From Rosa chinensis (lineage: Eukaryota > Streptophyta > Magnoliopsida > Rosales > Rosaceae), in assembly GCF_002994745.2 (NCBI RefSeq), contig NC_037092.1:27075001-27139000 (forward strand): 64,000 nucleotides of DNA, written 5' to 3'. Positions 21,954 through 39,432 of the stretch are shown here, piece after piece. Under the pieces are notes generated by a model. That model saw nothing but the letters and a program-made list of their open reading frames with translations, made no database searches and had not been told where the DNA came from. The translations under genes were made by a program, and so were the position numbers. How positions within the stretch are numbered: position 1 is the first letter of the stretch; the number at the start of each line of letters is the position of its first letter.

Positions 21954-24900
21954 TTACAAATAACGAATAAGCTCTATTGCAAACTTCCCCTTCCTTGTCG
22001 TGTTAATTTCTCCTACCTGAAATAAAATAAAATAAAAACATCAGAAATGCCAGGCTGAAGACAAATTTAGAGTTAGAAAGCATGAGTGCAGATATTGAAT
22101 ATGTTAGTGTAACTTGAAACCTTATAAGACACACAGTTTGTGACTAATAATGGAAAAAAACATACAAACTGTTAAATTATGCTGTACCTCCAATAAAAAG
22201 AATAAAGAACTTTTATTGATATAGAGAATACAATGACAAAAGCATTTCAATCAAACTACAGATTATAATCCAAGTTATATGGAGACAAGCATGTGCATCA
22301 AACTATCAAACATAGCTAGGAGTAAGTGTTGAATTTGTCTGTTTTCTATAATTTCTCTATGGATTTAGTACCCATATGATAGGGTTAAGGGAAACCCATA
22401 AAAACAGGATTTTCCAATCCAAACTTGTTACAAAATACTCTAGATTTATCAGGAACTAACCAAGAAGTATCCATATCCAATAATAACATTAAGATGGTTG
22501 TATGTGAAGTGTATTAGCCGACGAGACCTTTAAGAAACAGTGTATTGCATCTAACAACTCACCTTCAGTCTTCCCTTTCCTCTAACTGATACAATATCAC
22601 CAGCCTTGAGTGTAGCTCCATTTTTAGTAACAGGGGTCCAGTTGAGGCGCACATCCCCATCACTGTATAGAGTGGAAAGAACTGTAATACCATGTTCTCA
22701 CTTTCTCAAGATTCTTTAGGCCATGTGTTTGAATCATATAATGAAAATGAGGTATGCAAATGAAATGTGATCACATTTGGAGTAAGGTTCTAGTAAGAAA
22801 TAACATATATAAAATAAAAAACGCAAGATGTTACTACTGTAAGGAATAAAACACTTGCAAAGCATATTAATCTTGAATGAGGGATTTAATAGTTTTTAAT
22901 TTTAGTTAACTAAAGTCTTACTATATAAAGTACTGGCACGGACCGGCCTTTTTTCCTGCACTATGCCCCATAACTTCCTCTAAATATTTTCTAGGAGCGC
23001 TAGGTGAGAAATAGCTCTGTGTATCAATATGTGCCAAGGATTAGTGAATTCTAATAGAGACCATCACCACACGAATTTCTAGGAGGCTATATTCATGTTA
23101 TGCAAGATTGTAACCAATACGGTTGAAGTGAAAAATGCTACAACTTGGAAAAGATAAACAAGCCATATGTAATTACAAAAACTTTCTAAGCATGCATGTT
23201 TATTGAATTTATAATCTTTATAAAATGAAAGAACACCATCAAACTATGCAGTCACCAACATCAAATGATTAACAAACTGAAACCACCATAATCCAAACAA
23301 GGAACAGTTAGTATAAGCATAAAATGCTGTACCGGATCAGGTCAACTAGTTTTGACCGTGAAATCTTAAATCCTGCACTAGCTATAGCATCGATCCTCGC
23401 TGATGCTTCTATGGTTTTAAATGACTTAGTACTGCAAAGAGAACCATGTGTAAGTTACTAACTGATGCTAGATCGTCAGTACTACACAGAATGAAGAAAG
23501 GATAACAACAAAATAATAATTTGAAACCTTGGTGGTTCGTAATCAATGGAGATCAATGGTATTTTAGTAACAGATACTGGAACATTGCCAACCTGCAAGA
23601 GAAAAACTTCTTTACAAACATGAAATGTATGTGTTAAATAACGTCAATGGCATAATGCTCTTGACCTACAAAACAAAAATGCTTTCTTTTAATGCTAGGT
23701 GGTGTTGTATCATTCTCTTTTTAAGTTTTCCAATATTTATCGCTGTTTTTATCTCCCAATGAACATTTGCAATGATCACTGAAAATTTAACAAATGCCAC
23801 AAAAATTCTCTGATTTTGCTGCCAAAACAACCAAGATGTAACTCATTCAACTATACTAGTTTGCACTGGAGATCAGTTTAATATTACCATAGATTATATC
23901 TCACGAAAACAGAAGATAAGATAAATAACTCTTTCATTGATGTTGAAAAGGAACATAAAAGTATCCAGAGAAAAATTGACTCAATATACCTTGTCGAGTG
24001 ATGACATAAGAAAGTCAATGAGTTCTGGAACAATAATGACTTGAGCCCCCTTCTCCCCCTGGTAGCATTACAAAATAATTAAATATTATAAACACTCAGC
24101 CAAAGAGGCCATAACCCACTGTATGCACTTCCGCTGAAAATCTATGTCTACACTTGCAATAGGAAATCAAGCCAGTATATCATGGGTAGCAAATAAGTTG
24201 GAATCAGAATAGGCTCAATTAGCACAATGGTACTCTAACTACATCTCTAAAAGACTGTTATAACTTAGAGGGATGATACTTCAAATAAACACCTCTCTCT
24301 AAACACACTTAACCCTGCTATGGAAGGACTACAGGAGCATCGTACACCAGGTGTTAGCGTTTTCAGACCTGTGTACTGAGAAAATTTTATCATTGCCAAT
24401 TCTAAAGAAGTATCCATTAGAAAATTAAGGCCAAGTTGACATGTGTTTACTTATTTAAGCTCTGTTTTTCTTGCAATGGCATAAGTTTACCATAGTCTAC
24501 CTATCATAGTTATATTTGAGATGGCAGTCTTCATGTAGAAACCTTGCCTAAAAGAATTCAATAACATCAGCATAGGACTAGCAGCAACTGGAATAAGAAT
24601 ATGCATGATACCTGTAAGATAACATCTCCGACCTTCTCCCTAGCAATCCCTGTACCAAGAATTGCTCCTAGAAAGTCTCCATGAGAACAAGGTTGGAACC
24701 CAAAGTTTCCTGTGATACTGAAAGAATTAACCATCAAAGGAGAAATAAGAAAAAGGTTCCACATTGTTAAACAAACATGGTTGCTTCTACAATATGAACA
24801 TGGTAGAGATATACCTACCTCAATGCTGCAATTATATCAGGATCGCTTGTCAATACTTCTGGATGTCCAACAGAAATCCGGCACCGCTCAGCCTGGACAA

Positions 24901-25872
24901 TTTGAGAAGCAAAAACTACATCTATTAATAAAAAATGTTCATGATATGGAGCCGCATGAAATACATCCAAAACTATTTATCTCAACCTGCGGGTATCCAC
25001 CCTGAGAAACTGCTTTCAAATCAGCTAGCTTTGTCAATGCTAGCATTGACTCCTTCATCACCGGAGGGGTGAGAAAATTCGTATGGAGAATTTCTCTTCT
25101 TGATGATGCACGTCTAGCCTACAGTAAACCCAAAAAAAAAAAAAAACATGGAGATATTAGAAACAACTCGCATACTTCCATCTTCAAAGAACAAACACAG
25201 CAAAACTACATTGCGCAATCACCCATCTGTCAATTTTAAAGTAACCAACATGCTATACTCTTTTATTTGGAAAGGTCTGAAAATCTAAACTTCATTGTTC
25301 TCCACTAAATGAGGGAAAGATTAAGAAACAAAATATGGTCTTGATAAGAAACTATAGCTAGCAGCTAGATTTCAGAAAAGGTAATGCAAGTACCATCTCA
25401 AGAATACGCTTTACTTCTTCAATAACAGTTTTGTCTCCCACACCTTTAAGTAACTCAGCAACATCCCCCTTTACAGCTTGAGCTAAGTGGCATAATCCTG
25501 AAGCTGTATTATTAAGAAACGTAATAACAGATTACATAACCAATCCCCATAATCAAAATCTTTGAAAGCATCAAACTTGTTCATATTAACAAACACATAT
25601 CCACCATTTCATGATTGAAGCAACATGGGTATTCAAAATTACAAGAGATTAGCGAGAATGCAATGAGTGGAAGGTTCATTGTTGAAGCTTAAGAATCAAG
25701 TATCAAAAGGCAAATTCGCACCTGAAGAAGTCAAACGAGGAGTGAGAGGAAAAGTGAGCAGGGTGGTCTGGTGAGAAAGCTTGTTGTTTTTGAGAGGAAG
25801 GGAGACCGCAAAACCTAGAGGCAGAGCTGCCCTTCTGAGAAGTGACGCTGCTACGAAACTGGTGGCAGCCAT
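21954..25872 (-). CDS. Chloroplast S4-domain RNA-binding protein (YlmH-like), 10 exons
   Basis: Reading exons as complement(21954-22016, 22563-22662, 23333-23431, 23528-23592, 23990-24058, 24612-24717, 24819-24892, 24987-25118, 25394-25497, 25722-25872) gives 963 bases, exactly 320 codons plus stop, and all introns have GT-AG ends. The first ~45 residues (MAATSFVAASLLRRAALPLG) are Ser/Ala/Arg-rich, like a plastid transit peptide. The centre has REILHTNFLTPPVM, then FGFQPCSHGDFLGAILGTGI, as in bacterial YlmH and its plant relatives. Residues ~236-301 form an S4 RNA-binding domain (SARIDAIASAGFKISRSKL, DGDVRLN, GDIVSVRGKGRLK). Plant homologues act in plastid RNA or ribosome-related work; that role is inferred. 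An in-frame ATG upstream at 25923 would only add residues before the transit peptide. Part of exon 9 and intron 9 is copied in inverted orientation at 15878-16377. Confidence 0.93.
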
Positions 25873-27426
25873 GGCCCCAATGCACGCCTTCCACTGACTG
25901 CCTGGGTTAATAGAAGGAAACAACTACATGCGGCTGGGAGTTGGGACCACCAACCCAAAAGGTCTGTTCATAAACTTCGGCCCAGACATTTCACTACACT
26001 TTTGAAACAGCCGAATTCAGAAACTTCAGCCCAGACATTTTGGATTGGTGGGCTTGTTGTTCATAAACCGTGGAAATCCAATAGCTTTCCTAAAACAACT
26101 TATGGACATAACATCTCGCCCACATGAAAGTATACAACTTTTCATACGACTCCAGAAATGCGTGTTCTATGTTATTTTGGCCATTTTCTCGTCAAGTATA
26201 TATGAAGGCGTACCTAATAGAGTAATAGGAACTTGTATAATGTCTAATTGCTGAGTAATGATATCTTTAATTTCTTCTAGCTCCTTCAACCATTCAGTGG
26301 AGACCTTCATTTTTTAGTTAGTAATTCTTCCATTAGCAAAGGTCTCCCACGAACATTTGGGGAATTAGGGTTCACCTACTACTTGTCGACGTGCAAATTT
26401 GATATACAGAGTTGATTTGAGAACGTACCAACACTATAATAGTTTTTAAGGGCCGTCAACGGGCCGAGCCGGCCCATCCGTAGCAAGCTTGGGCTAGGTG
26501 TTACAATATTTTTACATAATGAATATACTTCAAAGCTAGGGCAGACTAGACCTTACCCTGCAAAGGACAAAAAGAAAATAAAAAAGAACCTACACAGCGA
26601 AACCTACATTCAGGCAGTCGAGTCATCTTTCTTTCATAGGCCATAATAGCAAATTGAGGGCAATGGTGGCTTGCTCCTAGAAGCTAGTAGAGTTTGCGGC
26701 AATTAGCAGTATGGTGCTCTTGCATCCGTCATTTCTGTTGAATCAAATCTCCGACTTGCTTCAAGAGGGGGTGGATAGGAGGTTGGCCCTCGGTTTTGGA
26801 TGTGAGGAGGCCTCGTTTTGCCTTAGTTGAACTCTGGGATCTAAGGAAAATGATGAGGTTAGTGGTTCATCATCGAAGCAAGCTTGTAGGGGAAGATGAG
26901 TCTGATGACGTTGGTCGGACTAGACCGCGTCGGGGGCATCTCAAGGTGGACAAAACTCTTGTTGATTCTTGGCGTTGGATTCGAGTTTTGAGGGACCTGA
27001 ATTCAATCAAGGATCCGGGTCAGAGACGGAATGGTCTGCATCTCGTATGTGCGGCGGCAGTGGAGGCAGTGAAAGTGATCAGGGCAGGAGAGGGTGTGCC
27101 TAATCTAGGTTGGGTGTCAAGATCAATTTTGAGGCCCAACTCGACTGGGTGGCCCAAATTTGTTATATGGCCCAAGTCAAGTATACAGCCCAAATTAGGG
27201 GAGCTTTGGGTGTCCAAATCATTTTGGGTGCCTAGAACAGAATGGGTGTCTAAATTGTGGATTTGGGCCAAAGTTTGGACCAAACAAACGGGCTCCGACT
27301 TACTAGGGTTTTAGTTATGGGATCCAGGTGGAGGTTATGGGGTCACGGCTTTTTTTTAGCCTTCCATTTAAGTCTTTTATGTACTGTGCCTATTTACTAT
27401 GCAATTGTTTCAGTCATAATAAGATA
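25873..27426. other. No gene recognised; repeat-like ORF 26796-27314
   Basis: The 172-codon frame has no known motif, is rich in Trp/Lys/Pro with a repeated W-x-S-K pattern at its end, and runs into the LINE-like tail repeat. I regard it as part of a dispersed repeat. GGGCCGTCAACGGGCCG near 26450 looks like a lone hAT-type terminus. Confidence 0.35.
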
Positions 27427-27960
27427 GGCATGCTTAGAATAAGTGAGCATAGAATGTTAAATGAGTGGACCTACTTCTATGTATCACGTGGTACCACCAC
27501 AAATTCTTGTTTGTCTATACTAATGGCAGCGGAAGGGTATCTAATGATCATTCATGCTTGAGTCTAGGACTAGTTCCTTTTTTTTTTTTTGAGAATGAAA
27601 TAAACATTTTATTTCATAAAAAACAATTACAAATGGGAACAACCGGTGGTAGACATAAATTCCCCACTCTCCTTCCTAAGAACAACCTCAGTTACGGGTC
27701 CGTCATCCACGATAACATTCATGAGCCAAACGGGCCCAACCCCTAACCAACCTAATCGCCCCTCAACTCGGGCTACAACATAAGACCACTTCCGAGAGTC
27801 ACGATTAATCCCTGCAACCAACATTACAAACAACCACTTCCCCTTCATCAACACCGTGTCCCAAACTAACCAGACCACCGAGTCTAGGACTAGTTCCTTT
27901 AGTTTGGATAACACTCCAGAATGTTTTTCTGGATGTGTTATGATTTGATTGTAATCAACC
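27427..27960 (+). repeat. Dispersed LINE-like tail repeat, copy 2 (interrupted)
   Basis: Related to 8364-8510 (AGTGAGCATAGAATG, CTATGTATCACGTGGTACC, AATGGCAGCGGAAG). It is split by the insertion at 27581-27879 and resumes at 27901 with AGTTTGGATAACACTCC, running to about 27960. Confidence 0.45.
27581..27879 (-). mobile_element. 5'-truncated LINE fragment with 21-bp target duplication
   Basis: A perfect 21-base direct repeat (GAGTCTAGGA...TTCCTTT) lies at 27560-27580 and 27880-27900. The 299-base insert begins with a T-run on the + strand, meaning a poly(A) tail on the reverse strand. Just before that tail the reverse strand has a polyadenylation-like ATGAAATAAAATG. A reverse-strand frame runs through it but has no known domain. 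Tail, long target duplication and truncated front end are hallmarks of target-primed reverse transcription. Confidence 0.87.
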
Positions 27961-30557
27961 CTATTGAGTTATTATAAAAAGTTATTTGTTTAATTAAAAA
28001 AAATAAAACTTAGAAACAAACCCAATAAAAGATGTCATTATTACATGTTTTGTTTTTCTAATAATTTCTTCAAATAGTGTAACCTTACGACTTTCAAAAA
28101 GATTTTCTCACAAGTGTCCCCCTTCACTAATCACAACGGGACGGCGGGACCAAATAATTTGTGATTATAATCAGAAGTGATCACATAAGACGACTGCTAA
28201 GAAGTCAAGATTGTTGATTTCTTTTTATCTAAATGCCTTTTTTTTTTTTTTTTTGGATATATAGTTCAATTTTATGACTTGCTTTGGTCGGTTGGTGCAG
28301 ACCTTTTTATTTTTTTATTTTTTGGGGTGTGTAGGTGTGTGTGTGTGTTTTCAGCTGTGTAATGCTTATATTGCTTATGATGTATGTTCTCACAGATAAA
28401 ACAGAGCATCATACTATCAGTAAAGATCCATTCATATGATTCTAACTAATATGTTGTGTGTATTGCCATATTTATCTCTTTTTTTTTTTTTTTGAGAATG
28501 CATATTCATCTCATTTTGTTATGACTATAACATGAAATATAGTCTTCCTGATAATCACATCTATTCTACAACTTTGGAAATGAGTATTGTATGTTATTGT
28601 AACCTCTTATATCATGTCTAATTAATGATTTTCATATATTTTACTTGTCGTTCAACCATTCAAAGACCCAGAAATAAAAAATAGAAAAAATCTTTATTCC
28701 TCAGATTCTTCACCATAAACAAGTCTCCCAAGATCATTTGTGGTTCAACCACTAGATGACCTGCTTTGATAATTAGCGGCACTAAGTTGATCTCAAGTTG
28801 TTGCCAATAAAAAGTTGATTTCAAGCAACAGTAGTATTGAGTTTTCTAGCAATAACACCATGTAACTAGTTAGAGATGAGATCATTCGTTCACTGCAACA
28901 AGTTTTCAATACTACCAGAAATGGAGGACACAAGTTAAATATTGGAGGAAATTAACTAAAACAACTTAGAAAAGACGGTTTACAAAAACTTTACCACAAA
29001 AGCGATCAAGAAAAACAAAACCATAATGATATCATAGATATCGATCGCAGTGAGGTGACTGCCAATTACTTCTTATATATAAAGTAGGATGCATATCAAC
29101 ACTAGTGGGCTTTACAGAATATTCAATCCCCAGGGAATGAGCTAACAAAAAATGGACCCTTGAATAACTTAGGGAGTCATTGGCCTTTTATACAAACAAG
29201 AGACCTACAAAATTCCAAAAAATCCCATATTTTCACAATCATATATAAATATCTGATTTTAAAGTGACAGACTAGTGTATTAGGGGTTTTGATGGTGGTT
29301 ATTCTAAACCATTAATTTCAAGCTCACGAACTCAATCTGGAAGACCTTGATGTGCATAACTTGTATGTTAATTTGAGTTTGTTCATGTATATGCTTTCAA
29401 TGTAATTGCTAGCTTTATATTTAGTTGCGTATATAAAGTTTTTCAATACTATTTACGTTTTCTGCTAAAAGATTATGAGGATAAGTTTAATATATGGTGG
29501 TTGATATAGCCTCCCTATTGGCAGGTTGGGGAAGATGGTCTTATTTATGACCTTTTTGGGTTTAGACCTAGATTTGGGCGGTGGAGGTGGGTCTCCCTAT
29601 GTGGGAGACTAGTTGGTGAGGCAGTTTGTGGTGTTGTGGTGCTCATGCATGGTGTTGGTGCGTGGGCTATAATTGCGTTTGGAGTTCGGAGTGGATGGCC
29701 TTGGTGATGTTTGAGCGGTGGCTGAGTGTTTGAGTTCACCTTTAAGTTTCAGCTCATACCTGAACGTTATGCACTATGGCTCCGTTGGTGACGATGTTTC
29801 CTTTTGTGGCTATGATCGTTGAATGATGGCTGTGCTATGTGCTTATCACTCCTTTTTTTTTTGAATAAATGTGCTCATCACTCTAATGCAAAACGGTTTG
29901 GTGCCGTCGAGGGCATCTGAGGATATGGATTTGGACTTTTGGGCCTAAAACCATAAAGGTTATTTTTTGAAGTAAAATGTCACGGTTTGAAAAGGGCCTA
30001 AATTCACTTTCCCATTTCCTCCAATTCTAGGGTTTTGAATGTTCTGGTTTTTATAAGTTAGTTAGAGAATATGTGAAATCATTTAGGTGATGACTTTATT
30101 TATCACTGCTAAAGAGTGATTTATTATATTTAATCTTTACCCCTTTTATAAAAAAATAAAATAAATAAAATAAATCATGCTTTTCAAAATAATAATAAGC
30201 TCAGAAAACATGTAGAGAAATAATAAAACTAAATTTTGGACCCACATTATAACTCATTGTTATATATCACTCTACAGTTGTTCTATTCATATGATCTTAG
30301 CAGTGTATAAAGCATGGGAATCCCTTTGTTATGGCTTACTAGAACATAAAAATCAGTTTACTGATAATCATATCTATTCTATGACTTTCGAGAATGTGTA
30401 TGAAGTGCCAATGCAATAGAAACTTCTATCATGTATATAATACTGGATCTTTTCATTCCTTCGATGTTTTCCACCAGCAGTGGTCTCCTAATAATGATTT
30501 GAGGTCATTCCTTCACGTAATAATACTATAATAGTTTCTACGAGTACAAAATACAAG
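27961..30557. other. No gene recognised
   Basis: AT-rich spacer with several long T-runs (28235-28254, 28479-28494) and a G-rich patch at 29520-29900 resembling repeat leaders. No coherent gene. Confidence 0.4.
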
Positions 30558-30566
30558 TTACAATAT

Positions 30567-31414
30567 GGGAGAGGATCCTCTCCTAACCTCACTCCCCTCC
30601 TAACCTACCTAATCTTTTAACAAGATGACGACACGTGTTTTTCTCAGATCTAATGGTCTATCTCTTTTCCTTCACATCCACTTTGTTTCTTTGCTTTCTC
30701 TCTCCTGTTCTTCTTTTCCTCCCCTTTCTCTTTCTTCTGTTCTTCTTTTCGTTTTGTTCTTCCCTCCTTATCAGACGAATTGTAGCTAATCAATCTCTCT
30801 CCTTCCCACATAGATTTCCTCTCTCACAAAATCAAAACGTTGCAATTCCATTCCTCCAAAAAAGCGCCACAACGTTTCGATCTTGCAATTTTCCGGCGAC
30901 TCCCAATTTACCAAACCAGTTTTCCAACGAACCCAATTTACCAAACTCGTCTCAATCCACAAACTGTGTTATAGTTTTAAGAAGAGACTCATCCCAAGGT
31001 TTTCGATCGTTAAAGTTTTGATGATGAAGGACTGATAGAGGAGGTAAAGTTTAGTTTGGCAACTGTTGTTGCGACTCCAGAGAATTACTTCTTGAATAGG
31101 TTTCTGACCACTAATCTCAACCAAATACCTCAGTTGTTAAATGTATACCAAGGCAAAGTTGCTGTGCAGAACCTATCATAGTAATTTGTATACCAATTTG
31201 TCATGTTCTTTTGCATTAATTCATCATGAACAATGAGATACTTGATGGGCAGGGAAGAACAGGAAAAGAAGAACAGGAGAGAGAAAGCAAAGAAACAAAG
31301 TGGATGTGAAGGAAAAGAGATAGACCATTAGATCTGAGAAAAACACGTGTCGTCATCTTGTTAAAAGATTAGGTAGGTTAGGAGGGGAGTGAGGTTAGGA
31401 GAGGATCCTCTCCC
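30567..31414. mobile_element. Mutator-like element (848 bp) with ~165-bp inverted arms, possible Pack-MULE
   Basis: The left arm starts GGGAGAGGATCCTCTCC and continues through CTCACTCCCCTCCTAACC, AACAAGATGACGACACGTG and TTCACATCCACTTTG. The right arm (about 31250-31414) is its reverse complement. The flanking nonamers TTACAATAT (30558-30566) and TTAAAATAT (31415-31423) differ at one base, fitting a 9-bp Mutator duplication. The interior (about 30740-31240) has no transposase. It has codon-like stretches and could be a captured host fragment, but I do not recognise the source. Confidence 0.87.
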
Positions 31415-31423
31415 TTAAAATAT

Positions 31424-31990
31424 TGGGGGAAACTAAAGTATATTGGTGAGGGTACTTGATAAAACTTGAACACGAAAATTGAAAAAATAAACAAGGGGTT
31501 ACTAGAAGCGTCAACCTCAATGAGGGGGGGTACGAGTGATACTACTATGAATATAGATCAGTCTTTGCGAGTTGTGTGAAATACATACAAAACTTTTAAT
31601 ATGTAGAAACGCAGGCTATGATACAAGTATATTTAGTGTTTTCTACAGTAATTTCCACCGTCTCAAGTTTATATTACCAAATTCAAGTGTTAATGCTTGC
31701 CCTTTAAATTTTGCCTCTATGCCTACTTTTTTTAATTTTATTTATTATTATTATTATTTTTTATATAAAAGAGGAACAAAAGATTTCACTCCTACCCCCA
31801 TGGTCAAAAATTAATTATACGACTTTTTTAATAAAAAGAAAATACCGAGTTTGGTTATTGCTAGTCTGTTCCGAAACGAAACAAATTACAAAAGTACAAA
31901 TCGATAAGAAAAACATAAACAAGAGCCCAAACAACCAAGGGAAAACGTCTTCCTAGTGTAGGGCAGCCCTGAGACCTCTTCCCTCCACAC
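31424..31990. other. No gene recognised
   Basis: AT-rich spacer between two transposons; the frames here are AT-rich chance openings. Confidence 0.4.
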
Positions 31991-31993
31991 TTA

Positions 31994-32195
31994 GGCCCTG
32001 TTTGGTTGGTGGAAAGGAAAGGAATCATTTTCCTTTCCATTGGGAAAGTGAATCCTTAGGGGAGGGGGAGGAACCAATTTCCTCCACTTTTTCCTTTGCT
32101 TTGGGAACCAATTTCCCTTCCTTTGGCTGTCCCAAACGCAGGAAAGGAAACACTTTCCTTTCCCAATGCTTAAATTCTGGGAAACAAACATGGCC
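31994..32195. mobile_element. Tourist-like MITE, 202 bp
   Basis: The terminus GGCCCTGTTTGG is mirrored by CAAACATGGCC at the other end, flanked by TTA on both sides (31991-31993 and 32196-32198). The interior is largely self-complementary (AAAGGAAAGGAATC, GGAACCAATTTCC). This is a classic PIF/Harbinger Tourist form. It sits about 320 bases upstream of the RPL8 start. Confidence 0.87.
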
Positions 32196-32356
32196 TTAGT
32201 TGCAAAGTTACAATATGCATTTTGTTTATTAAAAACCAAAACAAAAGACATGATCCTTATCATAAAAATATCGAGCAAAAAAACATGTAGAGGAAAAGGA
32301 GCTGGCTTTCGGACCCTGCTTTGAACATGCCCATCAGTCCAGCCGAACTTAAACAA

Positions 32357-32495
32357 AGCCCACTCCATACTCAAAACAACGTCAGGCCCATTCAACTCAA
32401 CGATGAGGCCACATATAAATACCCACATACATTAGGGTTTAACAGAGTGCCGCCCCTGTTACTCTTTCACTCCATAGACAGAGAACGAAACCCTA
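32357..32495 (+). promoter_or_regulatory. RPL8 promoter: site II-like elements, TATA and telo-boxes
   Basis: AGCCCA (32357) and GGCCCA (32385) resemble the site II elements of growth-linked plant promoters. TATAAAT lies at 32414-32420. Telo-boxes occur at 32433-32440 (TAGGGTTT) and 32488-32495 (AAACCCTA). This combination is known for plant ribosomal protein genes and is used for coordinated expression in dividing cells. Use in this gene is inferred. Confidence 0.72.
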
Positions 32496-32517
32496 GGTCG
32501 AGCCAGAGCCACCGTCA

Positions 32518-33900
<1,383 letters not shown>

Positions 33901-34079
33901 AGTTGATTTTACTTTTTACGTGTTCTGTTTATTTGATTGTTCTGTTTTGGTACCGGCTATTTTGCTCAATAGATTTTATCATGTACTAGTGTGTGCTTCA
34001 TGTTGTTGGAAAAATTTTGTTTATCAAGAGTTGGAATTCCTATATTTTCACAACTAGTTGGTCGCATATTTCCCAATTA

Positions 34080-38150
<4,071 letters not shown>

Positions 38151-39025
38151 ATTCAGAAAGTTGAGGAACCATTACATCCAAATTTAGCATAATTTTCTTA
38201 GTCAATTACTGATCAGGTGAATACCACTTTATTCTTGTATTGTCATTTCTGGTGTTTCTAGCACGTGGTTACTACTATCTTCTCTGAGGAAGTTAAAACT
38301 GGAACAGAGGTGGAGAAAGAGTTGTGAACTAAAGCTTTCTGCTCGGTGAGTTTGCAAGTGAAGAAGTCTATCTATTAGTTAAATTAAGTATTTTGTTCTT
38401 TACATCCTGTATGCATGGACGGACTTGGAACTCATAATGTTGGTGGAGGGCTGGTAGCTTGATCAGTCCAAAGTATCTTTCAGTGGAGGAGATATACTTT
38501 TTGTATAGTTTATGTAATTTCAAATTTTGACCGTCCCTTTTCGTTAAAGTTAATCTCAAATGAGTCAAATCCGACTGTGATCTTGCAAAAATTCACTTAA
38601 TTTTTTTCTTCGTCTATATTTTACCATTAAGTAAGCTACATCAATATAATATCTGGGAAATAAAATGCTGCAAATTAGCTTATGCACTAATGCACTCATC
38701 TGTCTGGTACATATGAATGTTTATTTAGACTTGGTAAATAGTATACAAGCAATATGGTAAATAGTTATATTGGCACTGCAATATGGTGTGTTCACCCTTT
38801 TCACTAACCATGTCAACACCACCAGCGTTTGTTTCTTCTCACAAACAATTTGAGCGGTCACTCGTTTATGACAGCCCCAGAGATAGCTAGTTAGCCTGGT
38901 GTCCCTGGTTCCATGTTTCTTTGAAGCTTTGATAACCTTTCACTGTGCACAGTCAATTTGTTAGGTTTAAATAGGATTTAGTCAATATTGTATTACGAAC
39001 CACCTAAACCACATGTGATATATAT

Positions 39026-39432
39026 GACGAGACAAGCTAGTGTACTGGTGGGTATGAGATACCCTCATTTACAACTATTTGAACACAAATTTATAAGTAT
39101 TTGAACCAAAATTACAACATTGAGAACAAAAGTTACCATATTCATTTACACTATTTACATATAGTTAAACAAAAATTACAACATTGACAACGAATTTGTT
39201 CAAAAGCTTGAAAAAATGTCGTAAGAGGTGTAATTACCATTATTAGAACTAAAATTACAACATTGATAACGAATTTGTTCAAAAACTTGTAAAATGTCGT
39301 AAGAGGTGTAATTACTATTATTAGAACTAAGATTACACAAAATAGGACTCAAATTAAAACTTTGACAACAAAATTTGTTCTCACTTTTGTAAATGTGGGT
39401 ATGAGATACCCACCACTACACTAGAATTTCCC
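39026..39432. mobile_element. MITE with ~40-bp inverted ends and an internal ~85-bp tandem duplication
   Basis: The left CTAGTGTACTGGTGGGTAT and right ATACCCACCACTACACTAG are inverted copies, followed inward by CATTTAC. The interior has two copies of a ~85-bp unit (ACGAATTTGTTCAAAA and AATGTCGTAAGAGGTG near 39190 and 39260). ATATATAT/ATATATAA flanks may be the target duplication. Unit A lacks this block, so it is an insertion. Exact ends are uncertain. Confidence 0.62.

Noticed and set aside
26448..26480. hAT-like end GGGCCGTCAACGGGCCG
   Set aside because: No opposite end identified, so no element can be bounded.
26796..27314. 172-codon ORF as a gene
   Set aside because: No known motif, repeat-like composition and continuity with a dispersed LINE-like tail.
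27627..27914. Reverse-strand 95-codon ORF as a gene
   Set aside because: It runs across the LINE insertion and its target duplication, so it is a chance opening or LINE 3' sequence.
30635..31021. 128-codon ORF inside the Mutator-like element
   Set aside because: The N-terminal half is encoded by the inverted arm (Phe/Leu-rich chance translation); no domain recognised.
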